From: DASQBT01 sp963746955
Lineage (GTDB): Bacteria; Pseudomonadota; Gammaproteobacteria; Burkholderiales; Thiobacillaceae
Reading direction: 5' to 3'
NCBI GenBank assembly: GCA_963746955.1
Contig: CAVVDR010000012.1
Coordinates: 29,643-93,642 of the forward strand
Length of the DNA stretch: 64,000 bases
A model generated the notes under the pieces. It saw only the letters and a list, made by a program, of their open reading frames with translations. It was not told the DNA's origin and did not search any database. The position numbers were made by a program, and so were the translations under genes. Shown here in pieces: positions 37,023 through 46,614 of this stretch; the stretch's first letter is position 1, and the number at the start of each line of letters is the position of its first letter.

Positions 37023-38140
37023 ATGCTGCATGTTTATCATTTTCTTCTCGATCACCGTATCGGCGGACCGCATGTCTATGTCGATACCTTGAGAAAGGCT
37101 TTGGTGGGCAAGGTTGAGTCCACTGTCGTGACAACGGGCCGTGGTCCTATGACCGAGTTCGCGCTGCTCAATCTTCGTCATTACTGGTCACCACTTTATG
37201 GAATTGAACTACTGGTCAACGCAACGGTGCTGGTCGGGGCAGTGATGTTTGGGCGTATCAAGTCGCCGGCAAACCATTTTTCATGTCCACGGGGGCACAA
37301 ATATTGCGCCGCTTTTGGCCGCGCGCTTGGTTGGAATGCCGGTGGTGTGGCATATGCACGAAACAACGCTGCGGTTTAGGGGCCTGGTTGATTTTGGCAG
37401 GCGCGTCTCTCAAGGGGGCGAGGCATGCGCTGGCGATCGTCGCAAATAAATCAGTCGAGGTTTATGGGCTACAAGACGCGGTGCTTCTGCCGGCTGCGGT
37501 AGACCCGATGTTCTGGACGTCCGATAAGGTGAGCGAGACCGATCGCGCTGCATGTGGCTGGATGAAAGCACGTGATGCAGAATCGTCTCCCTTACGCCTG
37601 TTGGCGGTCGGTAATCTCAACCCGCTCAAAGGAATGGATATCCTGCTTGAATCTTTGAAAGGGCTAGATGGACCGTGGCATCTCAAGATCGTAGGTTCTG
37701 AATTGGCAACACACCGGCACTATGCTGAATCGCTGCATCGGTCTGCAAAAGAGTTGGGCGAACTGCATTCGGACTCGTATGTTGATTTCCTTGGGTGGCA
37801 AGACAAGTCTTCGGTGCGGGCGCTGCTCGCCGACTGCGATATTTTTGTGTTGCCTTCCCGTAGCGAGGCTTGCCCAATTGCGCTATTGGAAGCGTTGGCA
37901 ATGGGCTGTTGTTGCATAGCCGCCGATGTGGGCGACGTGCGATTGATGATGGCTCATGCTACGAATAGCAAGATTGTGGAAGCGAACTCAGCCGCTGAAT
38001 GCCGTAAGGCAATTTTGGCCCTTCAAGCTGAATGCAAAACGAGATATATGCAAAAGACGGTCATTGGTGCTGCATGGCAATTAGACACGCTTGCAATCAA
38101 AACTGAAGCGCTTTATCGAAAGTTGGTTCGAGTTGGTTGA
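37023..38140 (+). pseudogene. GT4 glycosyltransferase broken by two frameshifts
   Basis: Three frames make one GT4 protein. Frame A (from 37023) gives HVYHFLLDHRIGGPHVYVDTL to about 37255. Frame B continues FHVHGGTNIAPLLAARLVG and VVWHMHETTLRFRGL to about 37385. Frame C resumes with ASLKGARHALAIVANKSVEV, LLAVGNLNPLKGMDILLESL and FVLPSRSEACPIALLEALAMG, the GT4 E-x7-E motif, to 38140. Both shifts are in the same direction (+1). Either the gene has decayed or these are sequence errors in runs; the gene boundaries and motifs are otherwise intact. Confidence 0.8.
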
Positions 38141-38299
38141 TAGACTATGCACCTTAATAGGTCAATCCCCCTATTATTCGCGACCCCAGCGTTTCCGGCG
38201 CCCGACGGGCTATTGTGTACTCGCTCTTGACATTAGTATTTTCGAGTTTCTTCTATTTGGCGGCAAAAGATATGGCCATCGCTTCCGTTTTTTGGGGTA

Positions 38300-39655
38300 A
38301 TGGCTTTGGTCATTGGTATGCACGGCTATGTAGCCTTAACGACTTCGAATGCTAATTTACTTTACATTTTTCGATATTTTCTAGTGTGGGTGTTGATATT
38401 TGGTACCGCATTTATCTGGTTTGCATATTCTGGTGAAGTGTTCGTTGCGCCATACGGCTTGGACTTTCAAACGGCGGAAAATACTCGATTGCTTGTGACA
38501 GCTGGTGTTTTTTCACTTTGTGGCTCACTGGTGGGATGGCATGTTGCGCTACTGAAATTCAAGTATCAACGCTATCCCGGGTTTGCTCTTTCAGAAAGGT
38601 ATCGGCGGCGAATGCGTTTGGCAGGTATTTTCCTGGCTGTCGGTTTTGGCTTGTTATATGTATGGAAGGCGGGCGGAATTGTCGGCAGTGGAAAAACATA
38701 TGCAAATGGGCAGGAGGGTTTTGATTTTGCCTTTAGTGTATTCAACATCTTTCAATATATCGGCATTTCACTGCTGCTGCTTGCAGGAGTGCGAAATGGA
38801 TATGTCCATTCCGGTTATTTATTGCTAGCGGTAGGCAGTTTAATTTTAGGGATGTTGGTTGGTAGCCGGGCGGATTATTTGCCACAAGCATTTTTGATTT
38901 TGATGGTGATTTATAACCGTAAAGTTGTTGAGGCATTATGCAGGCATCAATATGTTCGAATGATAAAGTGGGCCGTGTGGGCAGTCGTCCTTATGGTTGT
39001 CGGCTATTTGTCGGCATCCTTTATTGCTATCTGGCGGAATGGTGTAAATCCTGTTGCCGCTATGTCTATTCTCCTGGAATCTGACCGGGGCTCGTTAATC
39101 AATGAGATATATGGTCACAAAATACTTTATCTGGAAACTGGCAACATGATGTTGGGTGGCATATACAGCGCGATAGTTCAAGCGCGCGATGGCATTACAG
39201 GATATTTGTGGGGAGAGAGCTATTTCAATTATCTGTTGATAGCACCGCCGGCTTTTCTGGGTTTCCCGAGGCCATTAGGGCTGGAGTGGCTGACGGATAT
39301 CAATGGTGAAGTTATGACACAAGGTGGTATTTTCGAGGTGGCTGAGGCGTATTGGAATTTTGGTCTGATTGGTTGCTTTTTTGTCTCGTTCTTGATTTCT
39401 TATGTCTTTGGCTGGATTTTGAAACGTGGGCTTAAATACAATAATTATTTCTATTTAACTTGGTACTTGGTGTTTGGGTTCATGGGTTTCAGGGCAATTT
39501 GGTATCAAAATTTTAGTTATTTCAGGATTATGACGGTCATGTTGGTTGTTTATGTGGCAGCACTATTTGCCTTCAGATGGTTTGTGGTAAGTGGAAATCA
39601 ACCCCGACACTACGTAAATAGATCAGATGATCGATTACCCGGATTTAAGGTCTGA
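38300..39655 (+). CDS. Wzy-like O-antigen/polysaccharide polymerase
   Basis: A polytopic protein of 451 residues with ten or more hydrophobic segments and a large periplasmic-type loop near residues 245-330 containing NEIYGHKILYLE and PPAFLGFPRPLGLEWL. This organisation fits oligosaccharide repeat-unit polymerases. AT-rich like the genes around it. The N-terminus may be incomplete: a hydrophobic stretch VYSLLTLVFSSFFYLAAKD lies upstream (about 38215-38275) in another frame, so a frameshift close to the start cannot be excluded. It abuts the carbamoyltransferase gene. Confidence 0.8.
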   Translation: MALVIGMHGYVALTTSNANLLYIFRYFLVWVLIFGTAFIWFAYSGEVFVAPYGLDFQTAENTRLLVTAGVFSLCGSLVGWHVALLKFKYQRYPGFALSERYRRRMRLAGIFLAVGFGLLYVWKAGGIVGSGKTYANGQEGFDFAFSVFNIFQYIGISLLLLAGVRNGYVHSGYLLLAVGSLILGMLVGSRADYLPQAFLILMVIYNRKVVEALCRHQYVRMIKWAVWAVVLMVVGYLSASFIAIWRNGVNPVAAMSILLESDRGSLINEIYGHKILYLETGNMMLGGIYSAIVQARDGITGYLWGESYFNYLLIAPPAFLGFPRPLGLEWLTDINGEVMTQGGIFEVAEAYWNFGLIGCFFVSFLISYVFGWILKRGLKYNNYFYLTWYLVFGFMGFRAIWYQNFSYFRIMTVMLVVYVAALFAFRWFVVSGNQPRHYVNRSDDRLPGFKV

Positions 39656-41403
39656 TGTTCATTTTGGGCATAAACGCCTACCACGGCGATTCTTCCGCTT
39701 GCGTGGTCAGGGACGGGGTGCTGGTCGCGGCGGCTGAAGAAGAGCGCTTTCGCCGCATCAAACATTGGGCGGGGTTTCCGTCCGAGGCCATCCGCTATTG
39801 CCTGACCGAGGCGGGGGTGGAGTTGGCGGGGGTGGACCATGTCGCCATCAATCAGGACTCGGGCGCCAACCTGTGGCGCAAGGTAGCCTACATGGCGTTT
39901 CGCCGGCCTGATCTTTCGCTGGTCTTGGATCGCATCAAGAACAAGCGCGAGCGGTCGGGCGTGGATGAGGAACTGGCGGGGACTTTCTCAGAGCAGACGA
40001 TGCGCGCCAGGGTGCATCAGGTGGAGCACCACTTGGCGCATCTGGCTTCGGCCTACCTGGTATCGCCGTTCGACGACGCCACGGTGGTGTCGGTGGATGG
40101 CTTCGGCGATTTCGCCAGCGCGGCCTGGGGACGCGGGCAGGGAGAGCGCATCGAGGTCGAGGAGAAGGTCTATTTTCCGCATTCGCTGGGCATCTTCTAT
40201 CAGGCGCTGACCCAGTATCTTGGCTTTCCCAATTACGGCGACGAGTACAAGGTGATGGGCCTGGCGCCTTATGGTGAACCAAAGTTCCTGCCGGAGATGC
40301 GGCGGATCGTGTTATTGCACGACGATGGCACGTTCCGGCTCGATCTGGATTACTTCCGGCACCACAAGGAGAAGGTGGAGTACGAGTGGGAAAACGGGGA
40401 GCCGAAAGTAGGCGCATTGTTTTCCAATGCGTTGGCTGACTTGCTCGGCCCTGTACGGCAGAAAAGTGAGGAACTGACACAGCGCCACAAGGATATCGCC
40501 CGTTCCATTCAGGCGATGTACGAGGAGGCCTTCTTCCATCTGCTCAACTCGCTGCACGCGCGCCATGGCGGCGAGCATCTGGCCCTGGCCGGCGGTTGCG
40601 CGATGAACTCGGTGGCGAACGGCAAGGTGTATCGCAACACGCCTTTCAAGAAGGTCTATATCCAGTCCGCTGCCGGCGACGCGGGCGGCGCTATCGGCGC
40701 GGCCTATGCCGCGGCAGCAGAACTTGGCGAATGCGGCTCACGCTTTCACATGGACCATGCCTACTGGGGGCCGGCCTACGTTGACCAGGATATCGCTGTG
40801 CTGCTGGAGCAGGAAGAAGCGGCTCTGGACCGCGAGGACTGCTCAGTGCGCCGCATTGACGACGAGGCGGCCTTGGTGCGCGAAACCGCTGAGGCTATTT
40901 CACAGGGCTTGGTGATCGGCTGGTTCCAGGGGCGCATGGAGTGGGGCCCGCGTGCATTGGGCAATCGTTCAATCCTGGGCGACCCGCGTCGGGCGGACAT
41001 GAAGGATATTCTCAATCTGAAGATCAAACGGCGGGAGTCGTTCCGGCCTTTTGCGCCGTCGATATTGCGTGAACACGTTTCGGAGTGGTTCGAGCAGGAT
41101 GATGACGTGCCGTTCATGATGCAGGTATATCCGATTCGGATTGAGAAACGGACGGCCATTCCGGCAGTAACTCACGTAGACGGGTCAGGTAGATTGCAGA
41201 CGGTTTATCGGGAAACCAACCCGCGCTACTGGCACCTAATCGACAGGTTCCGTGAGATGACTGGCGTGCCGATTGTGTTGAACACATCTTTCAACGAGAA
41301 CGAGCCGGTGGTGTGCAAACCGCGTGAAGCGCTGGATTGCTTCCTGCGCACGAAATTGGATGTGCTGGTGCTGGGGGATTGGATCATCAGACGTGGCACA
41401 TAG
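39655..41403 (+). CDS. NodU/CmcH-type carbamoyltransferase
   Basis: Carbamoyltransferases of this type use carbamoyl phosphate and ATP to put a carbamoyl group on a sugar hydroxyl. The N-terminal Kae1-like domain opens with FILGINAYHGDSSACVV, has the metal-binding HQVEHHLAHLASAYL and VSVDGFGDFASAAWG. The C-terminal domain includes GWFQGRMEWGPRALGNRSIL and LNTSFNENEPVVCKP. At 582 residues it is full length. GC content is high again here. It presumably decorates the exported polysaccharide. Confidence 0.93.
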   Translation: MFILGINAYHGDSSACVVRDGVLVAAAEEERFRRIKHWAGFPSEAIRYCLTEAGVELAGVDHVAINQDSGANLWRKVAYMAFRRPDLSLVLDRIKNKRERSGVDEELAGTFSEQTMRARVHQVEHHLAHLASAYLVSPFDDATVVSVDGFGDFASAAWGRGQGERIEVEEKVYFPHSLGIFYQALTQYLGFPNYGDEYKVMGLAPYGEPKFLPEMRRIVLLHDDGTFRLDLDYFRHHKEKVEYEWENGEPKVGALFSNALADLLGPVRQKSEELTQRHKDIARSIQAMYEEAFFHLLNSLHARHGGEHLALAGGCAMNSVANGKVYRNTPFKKVYIQSAAGDAGGAIGAAYAAAAELGECGSRFHMDHAYWGPAYVDQDIAVLLEQEEAALDREDCSVRRIDDEAALVRETAEAISQGLVIGWFQGRMEWGPRALGNRSILGDPRRADMKDILNLKIKRRESFRPFAPSILREHVSEWFEQDDDVPFMMQVYPIRIEKRTAIPAVTHVDGSGRLQTVYRETNPRYWHLIDRFREMTGVPIVLNTSFNENEPVVCKPREALDCFLRTKLDVLVLGDWIIRRGT

Positions 41404-41418
41404 CATCTAGGCCGAATC

Positions 41419-42165
41419 GTGAAAATTTCTGTCATCACGGTGGTCTTCAACAACCGCGAGTCGATCGCGGCGGCGCTTGATTCGGTGCTTGCGCAGGCGA
41501 ATGTGGACTACGAATTGGTGGTGATCGACGGCGGCTCGACTGACGGCACCCTGGAGGTCTTGAATCGGTATACCGAGCGGATTGCGGTGCTGGTGAGCGA
41601 ACCAGACCGGGGCATATATGATGCGCTAAACAAAGGTATTCAGCGGGCCAGCGGAGATGTTGTTGGCTTTCTGCATTCCGATGATCTGTTTGCGGATACA
41701 GGTGTGTTGTCGCGTCTTGCGAATATCTTTGCTGATCGAAGCATGGATGCGGTCTATGGCGACCTGGTTTATGTGAGAAAGGTCAACCCGGACCAAGTGG
41801 TGCGCTATTGGCGGGCTGGCGATTTTTCTCGCAGCCGCCTGGGTTGGGGGTGGATGCCACCGCACCCAACTTTTTATGTGCGGCGCAGTGTTTACCGGCA
41901 GATAGGCCTGTTTGATACAACATTTCGGATTGCTGCTGATTACGATTTCATCCTCCGTTTGCTGAGCCGGAAGGGGGTTAAGGTGCGGTATATCCCCGAG
42001 GTGCTGGTGAAAATGCGTGTGGGCGGAGCCAGCAATCGTTCTTTGCGAAATATCGTGCGGAAATCGAGCGAGGATTTGCGGGCATTAAGGCGCAATGGAG
42101 TTGGGGGAGTTGGCGCGCTGATGTGGAAGAACTTAAGCAAGCTTCCACAGTTCTTGAGAAGTTAA
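41419..42165 (+). CDS. GT2-family glycosyltransferase (WcaE-like)
   Basis: A 248-residue GT-A transferase. KISVITVVFNNRESIAAALD opens the fold, YELVVIDGGSTDGTLEVL and VSEPDRGIYDALNKGIQRA are the nucleotide-sugar motifs, and VVGFLHSDDLFADTGVL carries the DD metal site. The pattern SEPDRGIYDAMNKG is typical of the colanic-acid WcaE-like group. An IS5-type element is inserted exactly after its TAA stop, so the coding sequence is intact but expression of downstream genes may be changed. Confidence 0.9.
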   Translation: MKISVITVVFNNRESIAAALDSVLAQANVDYELVVIDGGSTDGTLEVLNRYTERIAVLVSEPDRGIYDALNKGIQRASGDVVGFLHSDDLFADTGVLSRLANIFADRSMDAVYGDLVYVRKVNPDQVVRYWRAGDFSRSRLGWGWMPPHPTFYVRRSVYRQIGLFDTTFRIAADYDFILRLLSRKGVKVRYIPEVLVKMRVGGASNRSLRNIVRKSSEDLRALRRNGVGGVGALMWKNLSKLPQFLRS

Positions 42166-43115
42166 GAAGTTATCCGTAAATAATGTTTATGGTTAATGGA
42201 ACCTTCCTGAACGCGATGATCGCCGCTGCAAGATGGTTGAGGCCGAGGAAGCTGCGTTCGAGCTTTTCGTACCGCACGAGCAACTTGCGAAAGCGATTGA
42301 ACCAGCTATGCGTGACCTCCACAACCCACCTCCGGGCTCGCTTCGCGGGATGCCGCCGCTTCTCTTTGGCTTCCTGGCCGCGCCCTTTGACGTTAGCGAT
42401 GTAGCCATGTTCTTCAATAATGCACAGAGCCGGATTGCCGCTGTAGCCCGCATCGGCGCACAGGTGCTTGCTGCGCCGCTCAGGCGGCGTGGGTCGCTGC
42501 ACCACGATGGCCTCAAGGACTGCAGCAACCTGGCTGACATCATGTCGATTTGCTCCGGTCACGATGATCGAGAGCGGGACGCCACGACCGTCCACCAGCA
42601 GATGACGCTTGCTCCCATTTCTTCCCCCGATCCGTCGGGTTCGGCCCGACGGCTTCTTGTGCCAGCGGCGCCTTCATCATTGCGCCGTCGATACTCTGCC
42701 ATCGCCACGCAATGCCCTCCAGATCATCGTACTCCGCCAGTCCGGCTTTCCACAAAGCTTCGAATACGCCGGCCTTCTGCCACTCCAGAAAGCGCTTGTG
42801 AATTGCGCTCGCACTGCCGAAGCGTTCGGTCGGGAGCGCCTTCCACTGGCAACCAGTGCGCAATACATAAACAATGGCCTCGAATACCAAGCGTGCCTCT
42901 TTGGGTTTGCGCCCCGCGCCGGCTTTGCGCACATAATCCCTGGTCCCCTCACGCTGGCGCCCGGGAATCAACGGCTCGACCCGCTGCCAAAACGCATCTG
43001 ACACGACCCACGCTGGCAACCTGCTTTTCGCTGTACCTTTCGCCATCTCTGATCTCCCAATATCGGACGCGCCGAGATGGGAAACCAGTGTGACATGTTA
43101 TTTACGGATAAGCTC
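42166..43115 (-). mobile_element. IS5-family insertion sequence
   Basis: About 950 bases with terminal inverted repeats: GAAGTTATCCGTAAATAA at the left and the matching GAGCTTATCCGTAAATAA (reverse-complement) at the right. A 3-bp TAA duplication flanks it (42163-42165 and 43116-43118), the left copy being the stop codon of the glycosyltransferase. Two overlapping transposase frames lie inside on the minus strand. Confidence 0.88.
42170..43046 (-). CDS. IS5-family transposase in two frames
   Basis: ORF A (43046 down to 42540) holds the DUF4096-like N-terminus: LPAWVVSDAFWQRVEPLIPG and FEAIVYVLRTGCQWKALP, and WRWQSIDGAMMKAPL with the first catalytic Asp. ORF B (42595 to 42170) holds the rest: HLCADAGYSGNP and RRWVVEVTHSWFNRFRKLLVRYEK with the final Glu. 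The frames overlap and need a +1 shift near a G/A run (GGGGGAAGAAAT) around 42605-42620. This could be programmed frameshifting, as in IS427-type elements, or a mutation. Confidence 0.85.
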
Positions 43116-43332
43116 TAAGTCTCTTGTCTGGCTGTCTGAGTTTGGGTTGGAGCTTAGCAAGTTCCTAAAGGTCGAGTTATTTGTTTTGCAGAATCAAAGG
43201 ATTAGGCTTCTATGACTTTAGTCATATGGTCGGCCTCAGGGGTTGACGTTACATTCCCGCCGTGGGCAAGGATATGTTCTGGCGCGCCTTAACAGGGCGC
43301 AACTTCTTGCAGAGAGACCGAGGAGAAATTAT

Positions 43333-44433
43333 TTGATTCAGTTGTTCGTTGGATTGATTCTCACTTTGCTGACCACGCCAGCCTTCATCTGGGCCGCACA
43401 CAATTACGGTTGGCTTGATCATCCCGACGAGCGCAAGCGCCACCATTGTGCCATCCCGGTGGTGGGGGGCTTGGCCATGTCGTTTGCGATAGCGGTGTGC
43501 GCGTTGTGGCAACTTGCCCACAATGAAGTCTTCTGGGGGGTTTTTGCCGCCACGTCCATTATTGTTGCCATCGGTTTTCTGGATGACTTGAAGGGTTTGC
43601 CGGTGGCGCTCCGTTTTGGAGGCCAGGGCACTGCTGCGTTGATGATATCTACGTTTGCGGGTGTGCAGCTTACCCAGCTGGGGGACCTGTTTGGACTGGG
43701 CCCCGTCACTCTTATCGGGACGCTGGCGGTGGCGTTGACCGTATTTGCGACCGTAGGCATGGCCAACGCGCTCAATCTATCTGATGGGATGGATGGTTTG
43801 GCCGGGGGGTTGGCGTTGATCGCGGCCGTCTTCCTTACGGCTGCAGCCTATCTATCAGGCATGAAGTTAGAGTTTCATGCCTTACTCATCCTGGGAGGGT
43901 CGTTGAGCGGTTTTCTGTTTTTCAATATGCGTTTGCCTTGGCAGGGCCATGCCAAAGTGTTCATGGGCGATTCAGGCAGCCTGATGCTAGGTTTCTTGCT
44001 GGGCTTTTCGGCGGTCATGGTCACGCAGGGTGGGAGAAATCTGCTTCCGCCGGCCGCTGCACTTTGGTTCTTTGCCATTCCACTTTGCGATACCGTAAGT
44101 CTGATGTTGCGCCGCATGTTCAAGGGGGGAAGTCCGTTTCATCCTGGCCGTGATCACCTCCACCACATCCTCGTGCGTGTGGGATATTCCGACAGCCAGG
44201 TCGTACGCTTTATTCTGCTGGTCGCGGCAGTGTTCGCCCTAGTCGGTTTTTTGGGCTGGCGCTGGGGTGTGCCTGATGCCGTATTGTTCTATGGGTTTCT
44301 GGGCCTGTTTGCAGTCTATTTCGCTGGGGTGAGGCATGCTTGGAAATTGATGCGGTTGATTACGCCGTTGCCGAATATAGACAGTCATACGATTGAAAGG
44401 CCAGACTCAACTACAGGTAGCGCGCGGTATTGA
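43333..44433 (+). CDS. WecA/MraY-type undecaprenyl-phosphate sugar-1-P transferase
   Basis: A polytopic initiating transferase of the PNPT family, which loads a HexNAc-1-phosphate onto undecaprenyl phosphate. Motifs include DHPDERKRHHCAIPVVGG, IGFLDDLKGLP (DD), ANALNLSDGMDGLAGGLAL (NxxDGxDGLA), VFMGDSGSLMLGF and the cytoplasmic HPGRDHLHHILVR (HIHH-like). About 10-11 TM segments. I chose TTG 43333, which follows GAGGAGAA; the longer frame from 43243 adds a basic, unlike-family extension. It is the only initiating transferase in the locus and closes it. Confidence 0.9.
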   Translation: MIQLFVGLILTLLTTPAFIWAAHNYGWLDHPDERKRHHCAIPVVGGLAMSFAIAVCALWQLAHNEVFWGVFAATSIIVAIGFLDDLKGLPVALRFGGQGTAALMISTFAGVQLTQLGDLFGLGPVTLIGTLAVALTVFATVGMANALNLSDGMDGLAGGLALIAAVFLTAAAYLSGMKLEFHALLILGGSLSGFLFFNMRLPWQGHAKVFMGDSGSLMLGFLLGFSAVMVTQGGRNLLPPAAALWFFAIPLCDTVSLMLRRMFKGGSPFHPGRDHLHHILVRVGYSDSQVVRFILLVAAVFALVGFLGWRWGVPDAVLFYGFLGLFAVYFAGVRHAWKLMRLITPLPNIDSHTIERPDSTTGSARY

Positions 44434-44845
44434 AGAATTCGAAAATTTACCGGTCGCAAAGTTGTTGTTTCCTGCAGAGGCGCTTGAGCATATGGCCAAG
44501 AAAGACAATGTGCTTACTGCTCAAGCGCTAACATTGCAACACACTGCGGGGTTGGCGGAGACGTTGAACCATACCATGGATGTCGGAATAACCTGACGAT
44601 CAGTGCAATGAAGTCCAGACTGGAAAGATAGGTTATTGCGCGCCATTGAACAGGAGCAATTGCCGAATGAATTGTGTTCGGCTCGAATGAGCGCAATGTC
44701 GCGGTGGCGCAGGAACCGATCTTATATACCGACTGCGCAGGCAACGGTTATCTCCCCCTGAATTGATGGTAATCCTCATCGGCATCAGACAGCCGCGCGC
44801 ACAGGCGCGGCCTCAACCACGATCGCGTGCTGGTCAATTGTCGGC
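44434..44845. other. Intergenic boundary between polysaccharide and peptide loci
   Basis: No gene could be supported in these 412 bases. Short frames on both strands lack ribosome sites or recognised motifs. No terminator of the hairpin-plus-T kind was found. Confidence 0.45.
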
Positions 44846-45898
44846 ATGCGGCATTGGCGCCGCATGAGATTGCTACTTCCGCCATCGTTTTGGCCGACAG
44901 TGCATCGACTGACGACGAACGAGCCGTGGCCACCCGAGAGCGCCGCTAGTGCCGATCTGTTCATCGAGAAGTGCATTTGGCACAGCCTTCTGCCTCTGTT
45001 GTTCGCGGAGCAGGATTTGCCGCCTGTCGTCGAGCGCGCTCGTCGCGCAGTGGCCGGTTGGGACCGGATCTTCGCTACCCGCGCTCGCCTTTTTCACGAT
45101 TCGATCGCTACCGTCTGTGGGATTTTCTCGAACCAGCCATTAATACTGATTAAGGGCGCCGACTTCGCGCATCGGCTCTACCCTGAGCGCTGCCTGCGCC
45201 CAATGCAAGACATCGACGTGCTCGTCCCGGCTGCGGAGTTTGAATCCGCCTGCCGACTGGTCCAGAACGTGGGCTTGGTCCCGCAGCGCCGCATAGGTGT
45301 GACACGTGACCCCGGGTACCACGAACGGGTGTTCTTTCTCGGGAAGATCATCGTCGAGGTCCACCAGTCGTTCGTTCAGCGGCCGCGACATCGAATCGAG
45401 TACGACGCGATTTGGCAACGGCGCGTCCCCTTGGAAGTCGAGGGCCATCGGGTGTCTCGCTTGGATGACGTTGATGCGCTGCTCTATCAGGTCCTCACGC
45501 TGGCGATAGATCGGTATCACGTCCGGTTCATCCGCTTCGTCGATCTCTGGATTCTGCTGCGCCAGCGCGAGGGCATCGCCCTCGCCGCTGCGGAGCGCGC
45601 GCGCGACTGGCAGATTGCCCGCGCCTTTTATGGATCACTCAGCCTGGCTTGCCGGCTGTTTCCCGAGTTTCGCACCCCCGACGTGGAAGCTGCGATGGAG
45701 CGGGCGCTTCCAAATTCGACCCGGCGGTTTGTGGACCGGTGGGTGTTGCCGGCCCCCGCGGAGTGCCGGCGCACTGAACCTCTGCCCCGCATGCTCCAGC
45801 TTTGGCGTGCCATTTGCCTGCTGGACACATTTGCGCGCAGGGTGGCATTTGCGGGCTACCGCGTGATCGCGTTGGCGCGCCGGTGGCGCTCCAAATAG
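44846..45898 (+). CDS. NTP_transf_5-type nucleotidyltransferase
   Basis: A 350-residue protein of the 'uncharacterised nucleotidyltransferase' family often found with PqqD-type proteins and HPr-kinase-like kinases, including in lasso peptide clusters. The family core is LILIKGADFAHRLYPERCLRPMQDIDVLV, in which KG and the D-x-D pair form the nucleotidyltransferase active site (about residues 97-126). IIVEVHQSFVQ gives the third acidic strand. ATG 44864 is another possible start. It precedes the peptide gene by about 190 bases and has the same strand. It would add a nucleotide, or another NTP-derived group, to a substrate not yet known. Confidence 0.85.
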   Translation: MRHWRRMRLLLPPSFWPTVHRLTTNEPWPPESAASADLFIEKCIWHSLLPLLFAEQDLPPVVERARRAVAGWDRIFATRARLFHDSIATVCGIFSNQPLILIKGADFAHRLYPERCLRPMQDIDVLVPAAEFESACRLVQNVGLVPQRRIGVTRDPGYHERVFFLGKIIVEVHQSFVQRPRHRIEYDAIWQRRVPLEVEGHRVSRLDDVDALLYQVLTLAIDRYHVRFIRFVDLWILLRQREGIALAAAERARDWQIARAFYGSLSLACRLFPEFRTPDVEAAMERALPNSTRRFVDRWVLPAPAECRRTEPLPRMLQLWRAICLLDTFARRVAFAGYRVIALARRWRSK

Positions 45899-45968
45899 AC
45901 GCCACACGCAGAGCAGAGCGAATCGTTTGTTGAAGTATGTGGTTGCTTGTTTGGCGCCTATTTTTGGC

Positions 45969-45998
45969 TTGACACGTTTTTGAGGACGTGTGTTTAAT
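45969..45998 (+). promoter_or_regulatory. Sigma-70-like promoter before the PqqD-peptide gene
   Basis: A consensus -35 box TTGACA (45969-45974) is followed after 18 bases by TTTAAT (45993-45998), a five-of-six match to the -10 consensus. The predicted leader to the ATG at 46087 is about 80 bases and contains the strong ribosome site TTGGAGGAT. Such a promoter would drive high expression of the small gene. Confidence 0.7.
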
Positions 45999-46086
45999 AT
46001 CAACCTCAACTGGTGACCCACACGTCGTGCGCATTCGTTATTTGTGGGCCTTGGAACCTTTAGGAAACAACGTTGGAGGATACGAA

Positions 46087-46560
46087 ATGACCAGTACGTT
46101 CGTTGCAACTGCGGGTTTGGATGCGGCGCCACTCGAGGATGGTTCCGTGCTGTACAACCCAAAGACCGGAAAGTTCATCATGCTGAATCGGTCGGCGGCC
46201 TTTCTTTTTAACGAAATGTCGACGCCCAGGACGGACGACGAATTGAATCACGGTCTGTGCGCGGCCTTTCCGGACATGGCGACTGCAGCCGCTCAGCAAG
46301 AGGTCAGCCAAGCCCTTGAACTTCTGAAGGAATTGGATCTCGTGCGTCAGTGCGGTGCAGACGAAGCCGACGCCACCACAGCGGCGCTTAACCGCGCGTC
46401 TCCCAGTCCGGAGGAAGGTAAGGGCAAGCCGAAAGCCTTCGAACGGCCCTCCGCCAAGGTGTTGGACGAAGACGAACTCCTGAAAATTTTCCAGATGACG
46501 GCGGCGGAAATCAGCGTGGCGTCGTGCTGGTGGAACGCCTGTACCGTTGGTTGTGGCTGA
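46087..46560 (+). CDS. PqqD-type recognition domain fused to a putative RiPP precursor tail
   Basis: Residues 1 to about 95 form a PqqD/RRE-like winged-helix domain (EDGSVLYNPKTGKFIMLNRS, then AAFLFNEMSTPRTDDEL and ALELLKELDLVRQ), the module that binds leader peptides of RiPPs. A hydrophilic linker (about 96-124) follows. Then come an acidic, helix-prone stretch LDEDELLKIFQMTAAEIS resembling a leader, and a short end SVASCWWNACTVGCG with Cys147, Cys152, Cys156, two Trp and several Ser/Thr, resembling a core peptide. The ATG follows GGAGGATACGAA; a longer frame from 45988 is not used. The arrangement suggests a precursor carrying its own recognition domain. The core assignment is inference. 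Confidence 0.8.
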   Translation: MTSTFVATAGLDAAPLEDGSVLYNPKTGKFIMLNRSAAFLFNEMSTPRTDDELNHGLCAAFPDMATAAAQQEVSQALELLKELDLVRQCGADEADATTAALNRASPSPEEGKGKPKAFERPSAKVLDEDELLKIFQMTAAEISVASCWWNACTVGCG

Positions 46561-46614
46561 TCGGGGCGTTCTTCAATCCCGGAACATCAGCATCAAATAG
46601 ATCTGATTGTGAAT

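Noticed and set aside
42233..43093. 286-residue plus-strand frame across the IS5 element
   Set aside because: It is the antisense of the transposase frames.
44393..44744. Short open frames between the WecA-like and nucleotidyltransferase genes
   Set aside because: They have no ribosome sites and no recognised motifs.
46516..46557. Lasso-peptide core in the PqqD-peptide tail
   Set aside because: There is no Gly/Cys-1 with Asp/Glu at position 7-9 and no penultimate leader Thr in the right place; the AsnB-like enzyme is present but a B2 protease is not.
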